From contig NZ_HG917868.1 in assembly GCF_000577895.1 (NCBI RefSeq), positions 1,860,001 through 1,924,000 of the forward strand: a stretch of DNA of 64,000 bases, read 5' to 3'. Shown here piece after piece: positions 20,327 to 29,666 of the stretch. A program made the translations under genes and the position numbers. The notes below the pieces were generated by a model, which was given only the letters and a program-made list of their open reading frames with translations, was not told the DNA's origin and made no database searches. This DNA comes from Clostridium bornimense. GTDB lineage: Bacteria > Bacillota > Clostridia > Clostridiales > Clostridiaceae. The first letter of the stretch is position 1. Each line of letters begins with the position of its first letter.

Positions 20327-21388
20327 TTAATTATTCTTTATATAATAACTATTTCCAATTACTGTTACAAGTTTTTTTGCTTGCAATTCAAATAATACAT
20401 TATATATTCCTGGGATGTCAACCTTAACAATACTTGTTAAATCATCTATATGCATCGGATTATTGCTAAGTACGCCTAAAATTCTTTCTTCTACATTAGT
20501 TAATCTTAACATTTTTTTATTATCTATACAAAAAACATCTTTTAATGTATTTCTATCTACATAAGGTATTGCACCATCATATATAAGTCTATTTACACCC
20601 CTACTATTATTAGATGTTATTGGATTAGGTACTGCAATAATTTCTCTTCCACTATCTAATCCATGTGTAACTGTTATTAAACTACCACTTTTCTCTGCAG
20701 CTTCTATAACAATTATTCCATCACTTATTCTTGCTATTACCTTATTTCTTGCTGGAAAGTTGAATTTTAATGGAGGTGTTCCTGGATAAAATTCAGATAT
20801 TACCAAACCTTTTTTATAAAGAGCTTTATATAAGTATTCATTACTAACAGGATAAATTTTATCTATTCCACAACCTATAACTCCTACAGTATATCCACCA
20901 AATTTAATTGCATATCTGTGTGCTAATTCATCTATTCCTGTAGCTAATCCACTTACTATATTTATCCCCGATTTAACTAATTCATCTACAATCTCACCAG
21001 TTACCCTCCTTCCATAATCACTATTTTTTCTAGATCCTACAATAGATGCACTTGTATTATTAATATTTGATATATCTCCTATATAAAATAAATTACTTGG
21101 ACTATCTTTAAAATTATTAAGTTGCTGTGGAAAATCTTTTTCATAACAAGATATTATTTTAGCCCCTATTTTATCCATCTTTTTTAGCGTTTCCTTATGT
21201 TTCTCTAAATCCATATGTTCTTTAGCTGAATTATAAGATCTAGTAGCTATTCCTATATAATTATCGTCCCCTAATAAATGCATATAAACAGCTTCTTCAC
21301 TTTCTAAATTCTCTAATAACCTTCTTTTAAATTCATATTTCATATTTAAAGATGCAAACCACACCTTATATAAATCATCATTATTCAT
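20327..21388 (-). CDS. dprA: DNA-processing protein DprA/Smf
   Basis: DprA loads RecA onto incoming single-stranded DNA in natural transformation and is also widespread in bacteria not known to be competent. The Rossmann-like core shows VGSRKNSDYGRRVTGEIV, SGLATGIDELAHRYAI, GVIGCGIDKIYPVSNEYLY, and SEFYPGTPPLKFNFPARNKVIARISDGIIVIEAAEKSGSLIT. A C-terminal winged helix (about 295-350) is present. Length 353 is normal. Its start overlaps the yifB stop by four bases (ATGA), coupling the two competence-type genes. Confidence 0.97.
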   Translation of the reverse strand: MNNDDLYKVWFASLNMKYEFKRRLLENLESEEAVYMHLLGDDNYIGIATRSYNSAKEHMDLEKHKETLKKMDKIGAKIISCYEKDFPQQLNNFKDSPSNLFYIGDISNINNTSASIVGSRKNSDYGRRVTGEIVDELVKSGINIVSGLATGIDELAHRYAIKFGGYTVGVIGCGIDKIYPVSNEYLYKALYKKGLVISEFYPGTPPLKFNFPARNKVIARISDGIIVIEAAEKSGSLITVTHGLDSGREIIAVPNPITSNNSRGVNRLIYDGAIPYVDRNTLKDVFCIDNKKMLRLTNVEERILGVLSNNPMHIDDLTSIVKVDIPGIYNVLFELQAKKLVTVIGNSYYIKNN

Positions 21389-22878
21389 ATAACATCTCCA
21401 CTAATAAATCTTCTATAATTAATAGCTTCTATTAACTCATCCTTACCAACATCCATTTTTCTTTTATAATCACTAATAGTTCTAGCTAATTTTAGTATCT
21501 TATTTTTACCTCTATAGGATATATCTTTATCCATAGCAAAGTTATTCAAGAACGCCTCTAATTCCGACGATAGCCTGCAAATTTCTATCAAATCATCACT
21601 ATTATTATTTGAATCTTTTTTAAATCTTAAATTATTCTTCCTTTCCTCTTGTATATCTCTTATCTCCTTAATTTTCTCTTTTATCTCCTCAGAACTCTTT
21701 CTATAACTGCTTTTAATTCCCGACTTATTCCTACATTGTATAAACATATCCATTCTATCTAATATAGGACCTGATATCTTGTGTAAATATCGCTTTATTT
21801 CTGCTTCTCCACAAGTACACATTCTTTCTCCAGTATTGAAAAAGCCACAGGGACACGGATTCATAGATGCTACAAATATAAAATCACTTGGCATCTCTGT
21901 TCTGTTAGCTCCTCTAGTTAAAACAACCTTTTTAGACTCTAACGGTATCCTTAACGCCTCTATAACCTTTGGACTAAATTCTAGTAACTCATCAAAGTAT
22001 AACACTCCGTTATGAGCTAATGTAACTTCTCCTGGTACATTTTTGCTTGTTCCACCAATTATTGATGTTAGAGTTGCAGTACTATGGGGGCCTCTAAACG
22101 GTGGATCTTTCTTTATTCCTGATACACCACTTAAAGAAGAATGTATTCTTGTCACTTCTAAAGCTTCTTCATAGGTAAGCTCAGGAAGAACTGTTTTTAT
22201 TCTTTCTGCAACCATTGTCTTTCCACTTCCCGGTGCTCCCCAAAGTAAAAAATTATGTTTTCCTCCTATAGCAATTTCTATTGCCCTTATAATAGATTCT
22301 CCATTTTCTATTTCACTAAAATCCATGTTATATACTGAATCTTCATAAAAAATTTCTTCTTTAAAAGGCTCTTTATTATTCATATATATAAAATCTGTTA
22401 CTTCCCTTAAAGTTGAAAATCCAAAAATTTCCGTTTTCTCTACTAGAGATGCCTCTCCACAATTTTTATTAGGAACGATAAATTTATATATTCCACTTTT
22501 TACACCACTTGTTACTATTGATAAAGCTCCCGATACTTCTCTTATCTCGCCAGTTAGAGATAATTCTCCAAAAGCTAAGAATTTATGTATATTTCTTTTA
22601 GATATTTGGTTAGATTTACTAAGAATAGCTAACGCTATAGGCAAATCTAATAATGTTCCACCCTTTTTTATATTACTTGGAGATAAATTAATTATTATTC
22701 TACCTAAAGGAAATTGAAATCCACTGTTTATAATAGCACTTCTAACTCTTTCTTTTGCTTCTCTTACAGATTGTTCTGGCAGTCCCACTATAATAAAGGA
22801 TGGTAAGCCCCTTAGTATCTCTACTTCTACTGTAACTAATTCACCATTAATCCCATTCAATACGGCAGTTTTAACCAC
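21385..22878 (-). CDS. yifB: YifB/ComM family magnesium chelatase-like AAA+ ATPase
   Basis: ComM is a hexameric helicase that promotes branch migration during transformation; Firmicute homologues are usually called YifB. The N-terminal Lon-protease-like domain (1-170), the AAA+ core with Walker A GAPGSGKTMVAE near 215, the Walker B region VLYFDELLEFSPKVIEALRIPLE, a Cys cluster CPCGFFNTGERMCTC, and a C-terminal Mg-chelatase helical domain ending KDELIEAINYR are all present. I prefer the GTG at 22878 (AGAGGTG eight bases upstream) over an in-frame GTG nine bases earlier that overlaps the binding site. It is divergent from yraN. Confidence 0.95.
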   Translation of the reverse strand: MVKTAVLNGINGELVTVEVEILRGLPSFIIVGLPEQSVREAKERVRSAIINSGFQFPLGRIIINLSPSNIKKGGTLLDLPIALAILSKSNQISKRNIHKFLAFGELSLTGEIREVSGALSIVTSGVKSGIYKFIVPNKNCGEASLVEKTEIFGFSTLREVTDFIYMNNKEPFKEEIFYEDSVYNMDFSEIENGESIIRAIEIAIGGKHNFLLWGAPGSGKTMVAERIKTVLPELTYEEALEVTRIHSSLSGVSGIKKDPPFRGPHSTATLTSIIGGTSKNVPGEVTLAHNGVLYFDELLEFSPKVIEALRIPLESKKVVLTRGANRTEMPSDFIFVASMNPCPCGFFNTGERMCTCGEAEIKRYLHKISGPILDRMDMFIQCRNKSGIKSSYRKSSEEIKEKIKEIRDIQEERKNNLRFKKDSNNNSDDLIEICRLSSELEAFLNNFAMDKDISYRGKNKILKLARTISDYKRKMDVGKDELIEAINYRRFISGDVI

Positions 22879-22988
22879 ATATATCACCTCTTTAATTAAG
22901 TATTGTCAAAATATATATTAATAATCAAATTGCTATATATTTTTTACTATGCTAAAATATTTTTATTCTTAATCTTAGAGGTATAAAT

Positions 22989-23360
22989 ATGAAAAAGTGT
23001 AATAAAGATATAGGGGACTACGGAGAGAAACTATGTAAAGATTATCTAACATCTATAGGGTATAAAATTTTAGAGGAAAAATTTAAAATAAAAACAGGTG
23101 AAATAGACCTTATAGCCATAGATAAGAACATTCTATGCTTTATAGAAGTAAAAAGTAGATTTAACAATAAATTTGGTAGACCTTTGGAAGCAGTAACTAT
23201 ATCCAAACAAAATAAAATATATAAAACTGCACAATATTATCTATTAAAACACCCTAATTTAGATATGAATTGCAGATTTGATGTTGTAGAAGTTAATTTT
23301 GACCTTGAAAAATCAACACATAAAATTAACTTAATAGAAAATGCATTTTATATAAACTAA
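22989..23360 (+). CDS. yraN: UPF0102 family endonuclease-like protein YraN
   Basis: A protein of 123 residues with the YraN pattern: GDYGEKLCKDYLTSIGYKIL, then the predicted nuclease core KTGEIDLIAIDKNILCFIEVKSR (the E-x-D...E-x-K arrangement of restriction-like nucleases) and a C-terminal RFDVVEV strand. It is the only plus-strand gene in the first 35 kb and is divergent from yifB over a 110-bp region. The biological role of the family is not established; its usual neighbours are rnhB and dprA/yifB, as here. Confidence 0.95.
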   Translation: MKKCNKDIGDYGEKLCKDYLTSIGYKILEEKFKIKTGEIDLIAIDKNILCFIEVKSRFNNKFGRPLEAVTISKQNKIYKTAQYYLLKHPNLDMNCRFDVVEVNFDLEKSTHKINLIENAFYIN

Positions 23361-23365
23361 TAATC

Positions 23366-23738
23366 AATTCACAATTGACAAGGCACAATTAAGGTTATTT
23401 TTCCCTAAAGGGAAAAAATTATAGTCCTGCGGACAGCCAGTGTAGTTGTTGATAAGCAACGAATTTTAACATTTTCATATGGCTTATGTATTACAACTTT
23501 CACCACCACTTAACTACAACAGATACTAATATAAACTTTAATCATACTTTCTAATACAAAGCAGATATACTCAAAGCTATATGAAAGTGCAACTTTCATT
23601 AATCCTATGTAACACTATATAATGCTCTCGTTATAATATATGAAATAACTCTTTATAATAAACTAATGACATGATACTTATAATCTCAGAAATTCCGTAG
23701 AAATTTCCACATTAATTGCTAATTGTGAATTGTGAATT
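23366..23738 (+). repeat. Heptad-flanked structured repeat, copy B
   Basis: It occupies the gap between the convergent yraN and rnhB. Left heptads AATTCAC, AATTGAC, AAGGCAC, AATT (23366-23390) face GTGAATT twice (23725-23738). Hairpins: TTTTTCCC/GGGAAAAA at 23398-23417, GTCC/GGAC just after it, ATGAAAG/CTTTCAT at 23581-23599, and a GAAATT/AATTTC stem at 23689-23707 with one internal mismatch. The conserved 30-nt motif is at 23503-23532. It has the same order and spacing as copy D. Confidence 0.87.
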
Positions 23739-23760
23739 CGATACAATCTTTCTGTGCTCT

Positions 23761-23811
23761 AAAAAATAAAACCCGCAGATTGTGATATTTCTATCTACAC
23801 CTACAGGTTAT
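23761..23811 (-). terminator. Intrinsic terminator after rnhB
   Basis: An imperfect stem of about 15 pairs (AACCTGTAGGT against ATCTGCGGGTT, with wobbles) followed by TTTATTTTTT on the minus strand, about 57 bases past the rnhB stop. Confidence 0.75.
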
Positions 23812-23868
23812 TTATTCATAATTATATTCAGATTTAAATATCATTTATTTCCTAATATCTAGGATATA

Positions 23869-24642
23869 CTATATAAAATTCTTTATAAATGATCTTCTAT
23901 GTATATCACATGGTCCATACTGTTTTATTCCTTCAATATGATCTTTTGTTCCATATCCAGCATTATGTTCAAAACCATAATAAGGATATTTCTCACTATA
24001 CTTCTTCATTAGGTTATCTCTATATACTTTTGCTAAAATTGATGCACATGCTATAGCTATAGATTTATCATCACCTTTTACTACAAATCTATTATCTGTA
24101 TCTATATATTTTACCGGATATCCATCAGATAATACTAGGTCAACTTTTTTATTTAAACCTTTATATGATCTAAATAAAACTTCATTATTACAATATCCTA
24201 TACCCTTACTATCAATATCTTTTTCACTTATTTCATATATACAATAAGCTATAGCTTCCTTCTTAATTATTTCGCTAAGTTCTTCTCTTTTTTCTTCTGT
24301 AAGCTTCTTAGAATCACGAACACCTAAAAGATTTCTATTCGTATAGTCTACAATAACCGCCGCTCCAACAATAGGGCCTGCTAATGGACCCCTCCCTACT
24401 TCGTCTACGCCACAAATCACTAAATCTTTTCCATATGATAAATCAAAACTATACATCAAGTGCATTTTCTTTAAAGCTTCATTATGCTTATCTTTTTTAT
24501 TCTTTAGTGTATTACCAAATGTCTTTACATTTTTTCTTTCATCATTTAGTAAAATCTCTATAACTTCATCATTTATATCTTCTATATTAGAATCTTTGAA
24601 ATTATCTTTTATAGCTGCTAATGATAACCCTTTAAAATCCAT
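23869..24642 (-). CDS. rnhB: Ribonuclease HII
   Basis: RNase HII removes ribonucleotides embedded in DNA. Catalytic acidic residues are visible in ICGVDEVGRGPLAGPIV (near 80), the DSKKLTEEKREEL motif, VLSDGYPVKY and SIACASILAKVYRD. The protein has 257 residues including an N-terminal extension of about 70, as in Bacillus RnhB. Its ATG overlaps the rbgA stop by one base, so translation is coupled. Confidence 0.97.
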   Translation of the reverse strand: MDFKGLSLAAIKDNFKDSNIEDINDEVIEILLNDERKNVKTFGNTLKNKKDKHNEALKKMHLMYSFDLSYGKDLVICGVDEVGRGPLAGPIVGAAVIVDYTNRNLLGVRDSKKLTEEKREELSEIIKKEAIAYCIYEISEKDIDSKGIGYCNNEVLFRSYKGLNKKVDLVLSDGYPVKYIDTDNRFVVKGDDKSIAIACASILAKVYRDNLMKKYSEKYPYYGFEHNAGYGTKDHIEGIKQYGPCDIHRRSFIKNFI

Positions 24643-25493
24643 TATACTTCAGGCCTTTCTAATGAAATCTTTCCTATTTTTCCACCTCTAAATTCATCTA
24701 AAAGCATTACACATAGACGATTATAATCTATTCTACCACCGGACATCATCATTCCTCTTTTTCTACCTATAGCATCTAGATTTTCTAGTGGATCTTCACT
24801 TAATTCTGTAAGTTTATATCTTGTCATAAGATCTTCTTGAGCAATTCTTGACAATTCGTCAACTAATTTATATCCTAATCCTTCTATATCCATAATTTCA
24901 TCTTTTATAGCCCCTGTAAATGCTAACTTTAATCCTACTTCTTCATTCTCAAATTTAGGCCATAATATACCCGGAGTATCTAGAAGTTCAATACCTATCT
25001 TTGTTCTTATCCATTGCTTACTTTTTGTAACTCCTGGTCTATCACCAGTTTTAGTTATTGATGCATTTGCTATTTTATTAATGAATGTAGATTTACCTAC
25101 ATTAGGAATACCAACTACCATAACCCTTGTTTTTATATTTATCATACCTTTAGCTTTCATTTTATCGTGCTTATCTTTTAAAATTCTTTCTAAAGTTGGT
25201 TTTATATTCTTTAATCCTTGACCATTTAAACAATTAACTTCAAGAACTTCAATATCTGATTTTTTTAACTTATTCATCCATTGCTTATTAGTCTTAGGAT
25301 CACTTAAATCACTTTTATTTAAAAGTATTATTCTTGGCTTACCTTTTGTTATAGCTTCGATTTCAGGGTTTGCAGAAGAATTTACTATTCTAGCATCTCT
25401 TAATTCTATAATAGCATCTACCATTTTCAAATTTTCTGATATTTCTCTTCTCGTTTTTGCCATATGTCCTGGAAACCAGTGTATAGCTTTCAT
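24642..25493 (-). CDS. rbgA: Ribosome biogenesis GTPase RbgA (YlqF)
   Basis: RbgA is needed for late assembly of the 50S subunit. It is a circularly permuted GTPase: the G4 motif LLNKSDL (about 60) comes before the G1 motif GIPNVGKSTFIN (about 128) and G3 DTPGILWP (about 172). The N-terminus IHWFPGHMAKTRREI is diagnostic. Length 283 is standard. It lies between rplS and rnhB, the common Firmicute arrangement. Confidence 0.97.
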   Translation of the reverse strand: MKAIHWFPGHMAKTRREISENLKMVDAIIELRDARIVNSSANPEIEAITKGKPRIILLNKSDLSDPKTNKQWMNKLKKSDIEVLEVNCLNGQGLKNIKPTLERILKDKHDKMKAKGMINIKTRVMVVGIPNVGKSTFINKIANASITKTGDRPGVTKSKQWIRTKIGIELLDTPGILWPKFENEEVGLKLAFTGAIKDEIMDIEGLGYKLVDELSRIAQEDLMTRYKLTELSEDPLENLDAIGRKRGMMMSGGRIDYNRLCVMLLDEFRGGKIGKISLERPEV

Positions 25494-25551
25494 TTAATCA
25501 CAACCTTTACTTTGTAATAGCTAATACTTTATTTTTTCTATATATAAAAAT

Positions 25552-25577
25552 AAATGGGACATACTGTCCCATTTTTT
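25552..25577 (-). terminator. Intrinsic terminator after rplS
   Basis: AATGGGACA/TGTCCCATT stem with a GTA-type loop, T-rich on both sides, so it could act in both directions. It lies just past the rplS stop. Confidence 0.88.
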
Positions 25578-25580
25578 AAA

Positions 25581-25925
25581 CTAGATTCTTTCCTTAACTT
25601 TTGCAGCCTTACCTACTCTGTCTCTTAAGTAGTTAAGTTTAGCTCTTCTAACCTTACCTTTTCTGATAACAGTGATCTTTGCAAGGTTTGGTGAATTGAT
25701 TGGGAAAGTTCTTTCAACTCCAACACCGTAAGTAACTCTTCTTACTGTGAAGTTTTCTCTTAATCCACCATTTTGTTTTTTAATTACTGTTCCTTCGAAA
25801 GCTTGAATTCTTTCTTTAGAACCTTCTTTGATTAATACATCAAGTCTTACAGTATCCCCTACTCTGAATTCTGTTAAGTCAGTTCTAATTTGTTCAGCTT
25901 CGATTTCTCTTATTATATCTAACAT
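25581..25925 (-). CDS. rplS: 50S ribosomal protein L19
   Basis: L19 lies at the interface of the two subunits. The 114 residues contain the usual [57 protein letters not shown] and the basic C-terminal [24 protein letters not shown]. It is monocistronic here: its own promoter and leader upstream and a terminator immediately downstream. Confidence 0.98.
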   Translation of the reverse strand: MLDIIREIEAEQIRTDLTEFRVGDTVRLDVLIKEGSKERIQAFEGTVIKKQNGGLRENFTVRRVTYGVGVERTFPINSPNLAKITVIRKGKVRRAKLNYLRDRVGKAAKVKERI

Positions 25926-25929
25926 TTGT

Positions 25930-26005
25930 GCATTCCTCCTTATGTTTAATTGACGTTCATAATGAGTTTTACCTCACAGAGGAGCGCCCGTACTAGCACA
26001 AAACT
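25930..26005 (-). ncRNA. L19 leader RNA (ribosomal protein autoregulatory leader type)
   Basis: Starting about seven bases after the -10 box, the rplS 5' untranslated region folds with ATGAGTTTT pairing to AAAACTCAT and an inner CCTC/GAGG hairpin, ending next to the AAGGAGG site. Firmicute rplS genes are known to carry a conserved L19 leader; position, size and stem pattern agree with that class, but I could not score it against a model. Confidence 0.65.
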
Positions 26006-26006
26006 C

Positions 26007-26035
26007 ATTGTAACATAATTAATTTTATATGACAA
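26007..26035 (-). promoter_or_regulatory. Promoter of rplS
   Basis: TTGTCA (26030-26035), 17-bp spacer, TACAAT (26007-26012): a near-consensus sigma-A promoter at the start of the L19 leader. Confidence 0.85.
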
Positions 26036-26046
26036 GAACTTTTTTC

Positions 26047-26348
26047 AGTGCACAGTCGTCAGTTCACAGTGCACAATTTTGGTGAAAATTCCTGCGGAAT
26101 TTTTTAATTTTATAGCACGCTAACAATATTTCTTATAAAAGTTCAAATAAAAGATTTTATCCAAACTCTAATACTGTTTTTCATTACTTCTTGGCTTTCA
26201 AATTAATTTTACTGTCCGCGGAACTGTAATGTTTTTTTAGAAAAAACCACATTCTCATATTACTATCCACTAATAAGATTCCAATTAATTTTCATCACAA
26301 GAAAAGTCTTCTTTCTCACTGTGCACTATGCACTGTGCCTTGTGCACT
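26047..26348 (-). repeat. Heptad-flanked structured repeat, copy C (inverted; overlaps the trmD 3' end)
   Basis: It fills the gap between the rplS promoter and trmD and runs into the trmD coding region. Left units AGTGCAC, AGTCGTC, AGTTCAC, AGTGCAC (26047-26074) and right units GTGCACT, ATGCACT, GTGCCTT, GTGCACT (26321-26348) are in exact 7-bp phase. The hairpin AAAATTCC/GGAATTTT (26085-26103) lies near the left end and GTCC/GGAC-type sequence near 26213-26222, so the copy is reversed relative to A, B and D. The ATGAAAG hairpin and the 30-nt motif are absent: an interior deletion. Confidence 0.8.
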
Positions 26349-27061
26349 GAATAGTGTTCTTTTAAAAGCTTCTTATCTTCTTTTGTAAGCTCTACCTCAT
26401 CAAACAAATCTTTTCTTCTTTCTTTTGTTATAAGAAGTGATTGTAGTCTTCTCCACTTCCTTATATTTTCATGATGTCCGCTAATAAGTACATCCGGAAC
26501 CTTATCCCCTTCATAATCTATAGGTCTAGTATACTGAGGGTATTCTAAAAGTCCATTGTAAAATGAGTCGTCCTTATAACTTTCTTCATTTTTAAGTATT
26601 CCAGGGACAAGTCTTACTATTGCATCTATAATAGGAATAGCAGCACTTTCTCCTCCCGTTAATACAAAATCACCTAAAGATATTTCTTCATCAATATAAT
26701 TATAAATACGTTCATCTATGCCTTCATAATGACCACATAAGAAAATCAGATTTTCTTCCTTTGCTAATCTTTTTCCTTCTTCTTGGTTGAAAGTTTTACC
26801 TCTAGGTCCTAAGAATATAACTTTTCCAGGATTATTTTTCTTAACAGCCTTTATAGCGTCAATAGTAGGTTGCGGTGCCATAACCATTCCAGCACCACCA
26901 CCATATGGGTAATCATCAACCTTCTTATGCTTATTTAAACTATAATCTCTTATGTTTACAGCATTTATTTCTAAAAGATTCTTTTCTTTAGCCTTTCCTA
27001 AAATTGAATGATTAAAGAAATCAAATACCTCTGGAAATAATGTTAAAATATCTATTCTCAC
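26285..27061 (-). CDS. trmD: tRNA (guanosine(37)-N1)-methyltransferase
   Basis: TrmD methylates G37 of tRNAs to prevent frameshifting. The SPOUT knot is clear: [61 protein letters not shown], then the C-terminal domain [14 protein letters not shown] use the GTG at 27061 ([17 protein letters not shown] eight bases upstream), overlapping the rimM stop by four bases; a TTG six bases earlier is too close. The last 17 or so residues ([16 protein letters not shown] and onward) are encoded by the right heptad array of repeat copy C, making the protein 258 residues, longer than the roughly 243 of Bacillus. Confidence 0.96.
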   Translation of the reverse strand: MRIDILTLFPEVFDFFNHSILGKAKEKNLLEINAVNIRDYSLNKHKKVDDYPYGGGAGMVMAPQPTIDAIKAVKKNNPGKVIFLGPRGKTFNQEEGKRLAKEENLIFLCGHYEGIDERIYNYIDEEISLGDFVLTGGESAAIPIIDAIVRLVPGILKNEESYKDDSFYNGLLEYPQYTRPIDYEGDKVPDVLISGHHENIRKWRRLQSLLITKERRKDLFDEVELTKEDKKLLKEHYSVHKAQCIVHSEKEDFSCDEN

Positions 27062-27549
27062 ATCCAAAACTCCAAATCTCTAATTAAGATAGTCTTATCT
27101 TCTATATTTATATCTAGAACTATTCCTTCCAAAGCTGGCACTAAAAAATCCTCTCCATTTTTCTTTGCCCAGTATACATCATTAGATCCTGTAAAGATAA
27201 CATCCTTAACCTTACCATGTTCATCTCCATTTTCACTTTTTAATGTACATCCTATCAAATCACAGACAAAGTATCTATCCTCCGGTAATTCTATAGCATC
27301 TTTTCTATGGATTTTTATAAGCTTTTCCTTATATCTTATAGCTGTATCCATATCATCAATACCTTTTAATTTAAGTATTACCTTTTGAGGTTGAATTTTA
27401 ACATTTTCTACTTCATAAGTTTTATCATCAATCATTACTTCTTTAAGTTCTTTAAATCTATTAATATCTTCACTATAAGAAATAACTTTAACTTCACCTT
27501 TGACACCATGAGTAGTAGATATCTTTCCAATTGTAAATATTTCTTTCAT
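27058..27549 (-). CDS. rimM: Ribosome maturation factor RimM
   Basis: RimM helps assemble the 30S head around S19. The 163-residue protein has the N-terminal RimM barrel ([24 protein letters not shown]) and the C-terminal PRC barrel ([40 protein letters not shown], ending [12 protein letters not shown]). It precedes trmD with a four-base overlap, the universal rimM-trmD pair. Confidence 0.97.
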   Translation of the reverse strand: MKEIFTIGKISTTHGVKGEVKVISYSEDINRFKELKEVMIDDKTYEVENVKIQPQKVILKLKGIDDMDTAIRYKEKLIKIHRKDAIELPEDRYFVCDLIGCTLKSENGDEHGKVKDVIFTGSNDVYWAKKNGEDFLVPALEGIVLDINIEDKTILIRDLEFWM

Positions 27550-27599
27550 AGTTTATCTCAACTCCTTTTAGGATTATAATTTTCAAAGTCAGCTTATTT

Positions 27600-27695
27600 A
27601 ATTCACAATTCTCTATTGATATTTCATAATCATATTTTAAATTTAAGTTTCCTCAAAGAAAAATAATATAAATTAGAAATTGAATATTGTGAATT
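27600..27695 (+). repeat. Short heptad-type element, copy G, with perfect 10-bp terminal inverted repeat
   Basis: It sits in the gap between khpA and rimM. AATTCACAAT (27600-27609) and ATTGTGAATT (27686-27695) are exact inverted repeats bounding 96 bp. The inside keeps only a piece resembling the first hairpin of the larger copies (TTTCCTCAAAGAAA). It looks like an internally deleted member of the family. Confidence 0.65.
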
Positions 27696-27713
27696 TTCTC
27701 CATATTTAAATAA

Positions 27714-27743
27714 GGCTGAAGCACATTTATTGTGCACCAGCCT
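27714..27743 (-). terminator. Hairpin/terminator after khpA
   Basis: GGCTG-GT-GCACA pairs with TGTGC-TT-CAGCC around AATAAA, followed by TTATTT on the minus strand, starting six bases after the khpA stop. The T-run is weak, so some readthrough into rimM is likely. Confidence 0.7.
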
Positions 27744-27748
27744 CATTA

Positions 27749-27976
27749 TTATACTATATCAACAACTACTTTTTTATTTTCTTTCATAGCTGCTGCCTTC
27801 ACAACATTTCGAATTGCCTTAGCAATCCTACCTTGTTTCCCTATGACTTTACCCATATCTTCTTCTGCAACTTTAAGTTCCAAAATTATGGCATCGTCTT
27901 TTACTATTTCTTTTACTTCAATGTATTCCGGGTAGTCAACTAAAGACTTAGCAATAGTTTCTAGCAATTCTTTCAT
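27749..27976 (-). CDS. khpA: KhpA family KH-domain RNA-binding protein
   Basis: A single KH domain of 75 residues with the GKQGR loop in MGKVIGKQGRIAKAIRNVVKAAA. KhpA pairs with KhpB (Jag) and binds many RNAs, affecting cell division and virulence genes in Gram-positive bacteria. The ATG at 27976 has GGAGG eight bases upstream; the GTG three codons earlier does not. Located between rpsP and rimM as in other Firmicutes. Confidence 0.93.
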   Translation of the reverse strand: MKELLETIAKSLVDYPEYIEVKEIVKDDAIILELKVAEEDMGKVIGKQGRIAKAIRNVVKAAAMKENKKVVVDIV

Positions 27977-27995
27977 ACTACACACCTCCGGAGTA

Positions 27996-28241
27996 CTATT
28001 TAACTATACCAGCGTTAGTTAAAAGCTTCTTAACTGTATCTGTTGGTTGTGCACCATTTTTGATCCACTTTTCAGCTTTTTCAGCATCGATTTTAACTGT
28101 CATTGGTTCAGTTGTTGGGTTGTAGTATCCTACTTCTTCGATGAATCTTCCATCTCTTGGAGATCTTGAATCAGCTACTACTATTCTATAGAAAGGAGCT
28201 TTGTGTGCACCCATTCTTTTTAATCTCATCTTTACTGCCAT
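27996..28241 (-). CDS. rpsP: 30S ribosomal protein S16
   Basis: Small-subunit protein of 81 residues with the canonical N-terminus [40 protein letters not shown]. It heads the rpsP-khpA-(rimM-trmD) group and follows ffh by 35 bases. Confidence 0.98.
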   Translation of the reverse strand: MAVKMRLKRMGAHKAPFYRIVVADSRSPRDGRFIEEVGYYNPTTEPMTVKIDAEKAEKWIKNGAQPTDTVKKLLTNAGIVK

Positions 28242-28276
28242 GTCTATTTCACCTCCTTTAAAGGTATATTTATATA

Positions 28277-29656
28277 TTAAAATGGTAATTTACCACCCAA
28301 TAAGCTACCTAGGCCTTTTCCTTTGCCTTTCATCATTTGTCCAAATAAGCCTTTTCCACCCTTCATTTGTTTCATCATTTTTTTCATCATATCATATTGT
28401 TTCAAAAGCTTATTTACATCTGTTATGCTTACACCTGACCCATTAGCTATCCTTTTCTTTCTAGAGTTATTTTTCTCTACAAGAGCTGGATTTCTTCTTT
28501 CCTTAACTGTCATAGAATAAATAATTGATTCCATCTTTTTAAGTTCTTTTTCACCTTTAGCTAATGCATCGTCACCAATAGCATTTTTATCTATACCTGG
28601 CATCATTTCTAACATCTTACTCATAGGACCCATTTTCTTCATTTGTTCCATGGACTTTAAGTAATCTTCTAAAGTGAATTCCGCTTTCATCATTTTTTCA
28701 GCTAATTCAGTTGCATCTTTTTCATCGATAGCAGCTTGAGCTTTCTCAATTAATGAAAGTACATCACCCATTCCTAAAATTCTTGATGCCATTCTATCTG
28801 GATGGAACACTTCAAGATCGCTCATCTTTTCCCCTACACCAATAAGCTTAATAGGCTTACCAGTTATAGCTTTTATAGATAACGCAGCTCCCCCTTTAGT
28901 ATCACCATCTAGCTTCGTTAACACAACTCCACCTACATCTAAGGCTTCATCGAAGGTCTTTGCTACATTAACAGCTTCTTGCCCAGTCATAGCATCTACT
29001 ACTAATAATATCTCTGATGGCTTAACTGCAGCTTTAATTTCTTTAAGCTCCTCCATCATTTCTTCATCAATTTGAAGTCTACCAGCAGTATCGATTATAA
29101 CTACGTTTAATCCTTCTTTTCTTGCATGGTTTACACCTGCTTTTGCTATGTCTACCGGAGATACTTTATCTCCCATAGAAAACACTGGAATATCTATTTG
29201 TTTTCCTATTACCTCTAATTGCTTTATTGCCGCTGGTCTATAAACGTCACAAGCTACTAATAGAGGTCTCTTATTCTTTTTTCTAAGATGTAATGCTAGT
29301 TTCCCACTTATAGTTGTTTTACCGGCCCCTTGAAGTCCTGCCATCATTACTACACAAAGACCAGATTCTATATTTAACTCTGCTTCATTACCACCCATTA
29401 AGTTAGTAAGTTCATCGTTAACTATCTTTACAACCATTTGCCCAGGAGTTAAACTTTCCATTACTTCTGAACCTGTTGCTTTCTCACTTACAGTTTTTAT
29501 GAAGTCTTTAACTAACCTGAAGTTAACATCTGCTTCTAATAAAGCTCTTTTAACTTCTTTCATAGCTTCCTTTATATCTGCTTCACTTAACTTTCCTTTA
29601 CCTTTTAATTTTTTGAAAGTTTCCTGAAGTTTTGCTCCTAATCCTTCAAAAGCCAT
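28277..29656 (-). CDS. ffh: Signal recognition particle protein Ffh
   Basis: Ffh binds signal sequences and SRP RNA and targets ribosomes to the membrane through FtsY. The N and G domains carry [15 protein letters not shown] (G1), [13 protein letters not shown] (G3) and [15 protein letters not shown]. The Met-rich M domain follows from about residue 300, with [25 protein letters not shown], ending in a Gly/Lys tail. Length 459 is usual. It is 10 bases after ylxM. Confidence 0.98.
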   Translation of the reverse strand: MAFEGLGAKLQETFKKLKGKGKLSEADIKEAMKEVKRALLEADVNFRLVKDFIKTVSEKATGSEVMESLTPGQMVVKIVNDELTNLMGGNEAELNIESGLCVVMMAGLQGAGKTTISGKLALHLRKKNKRPLLVACDVYRPAAIKQLEVIGKQIDIPVFSMGDKVSPVDIAKAGVNHARKEGLNVVIIDTAGRLQIDEEMMEELKEIKAAVKPSEILLVVDAMTGQEAVNVAKTFDEALDVGGVVLTKLDGDTKGGAALSIKAITGKPIKLIGVGEKMSDLEVFHPDRMASRILGMGDVLSLIEKAQAAIDEKDATELAEKMMKAEFTLEDYLKSMEQMKKMGPMSKMLEMMPGIDKNAIGDDALAKGEKELKKMESIIYSMTVKERRNPALVEKNNSRKKRIANGSGVSITDVNKLLKQYDMMKKMMKQMKGGKGLFGQMMKGKGKGLGSLLGGKLPF

Positions 29657-29666
29657 GGTACACCTC

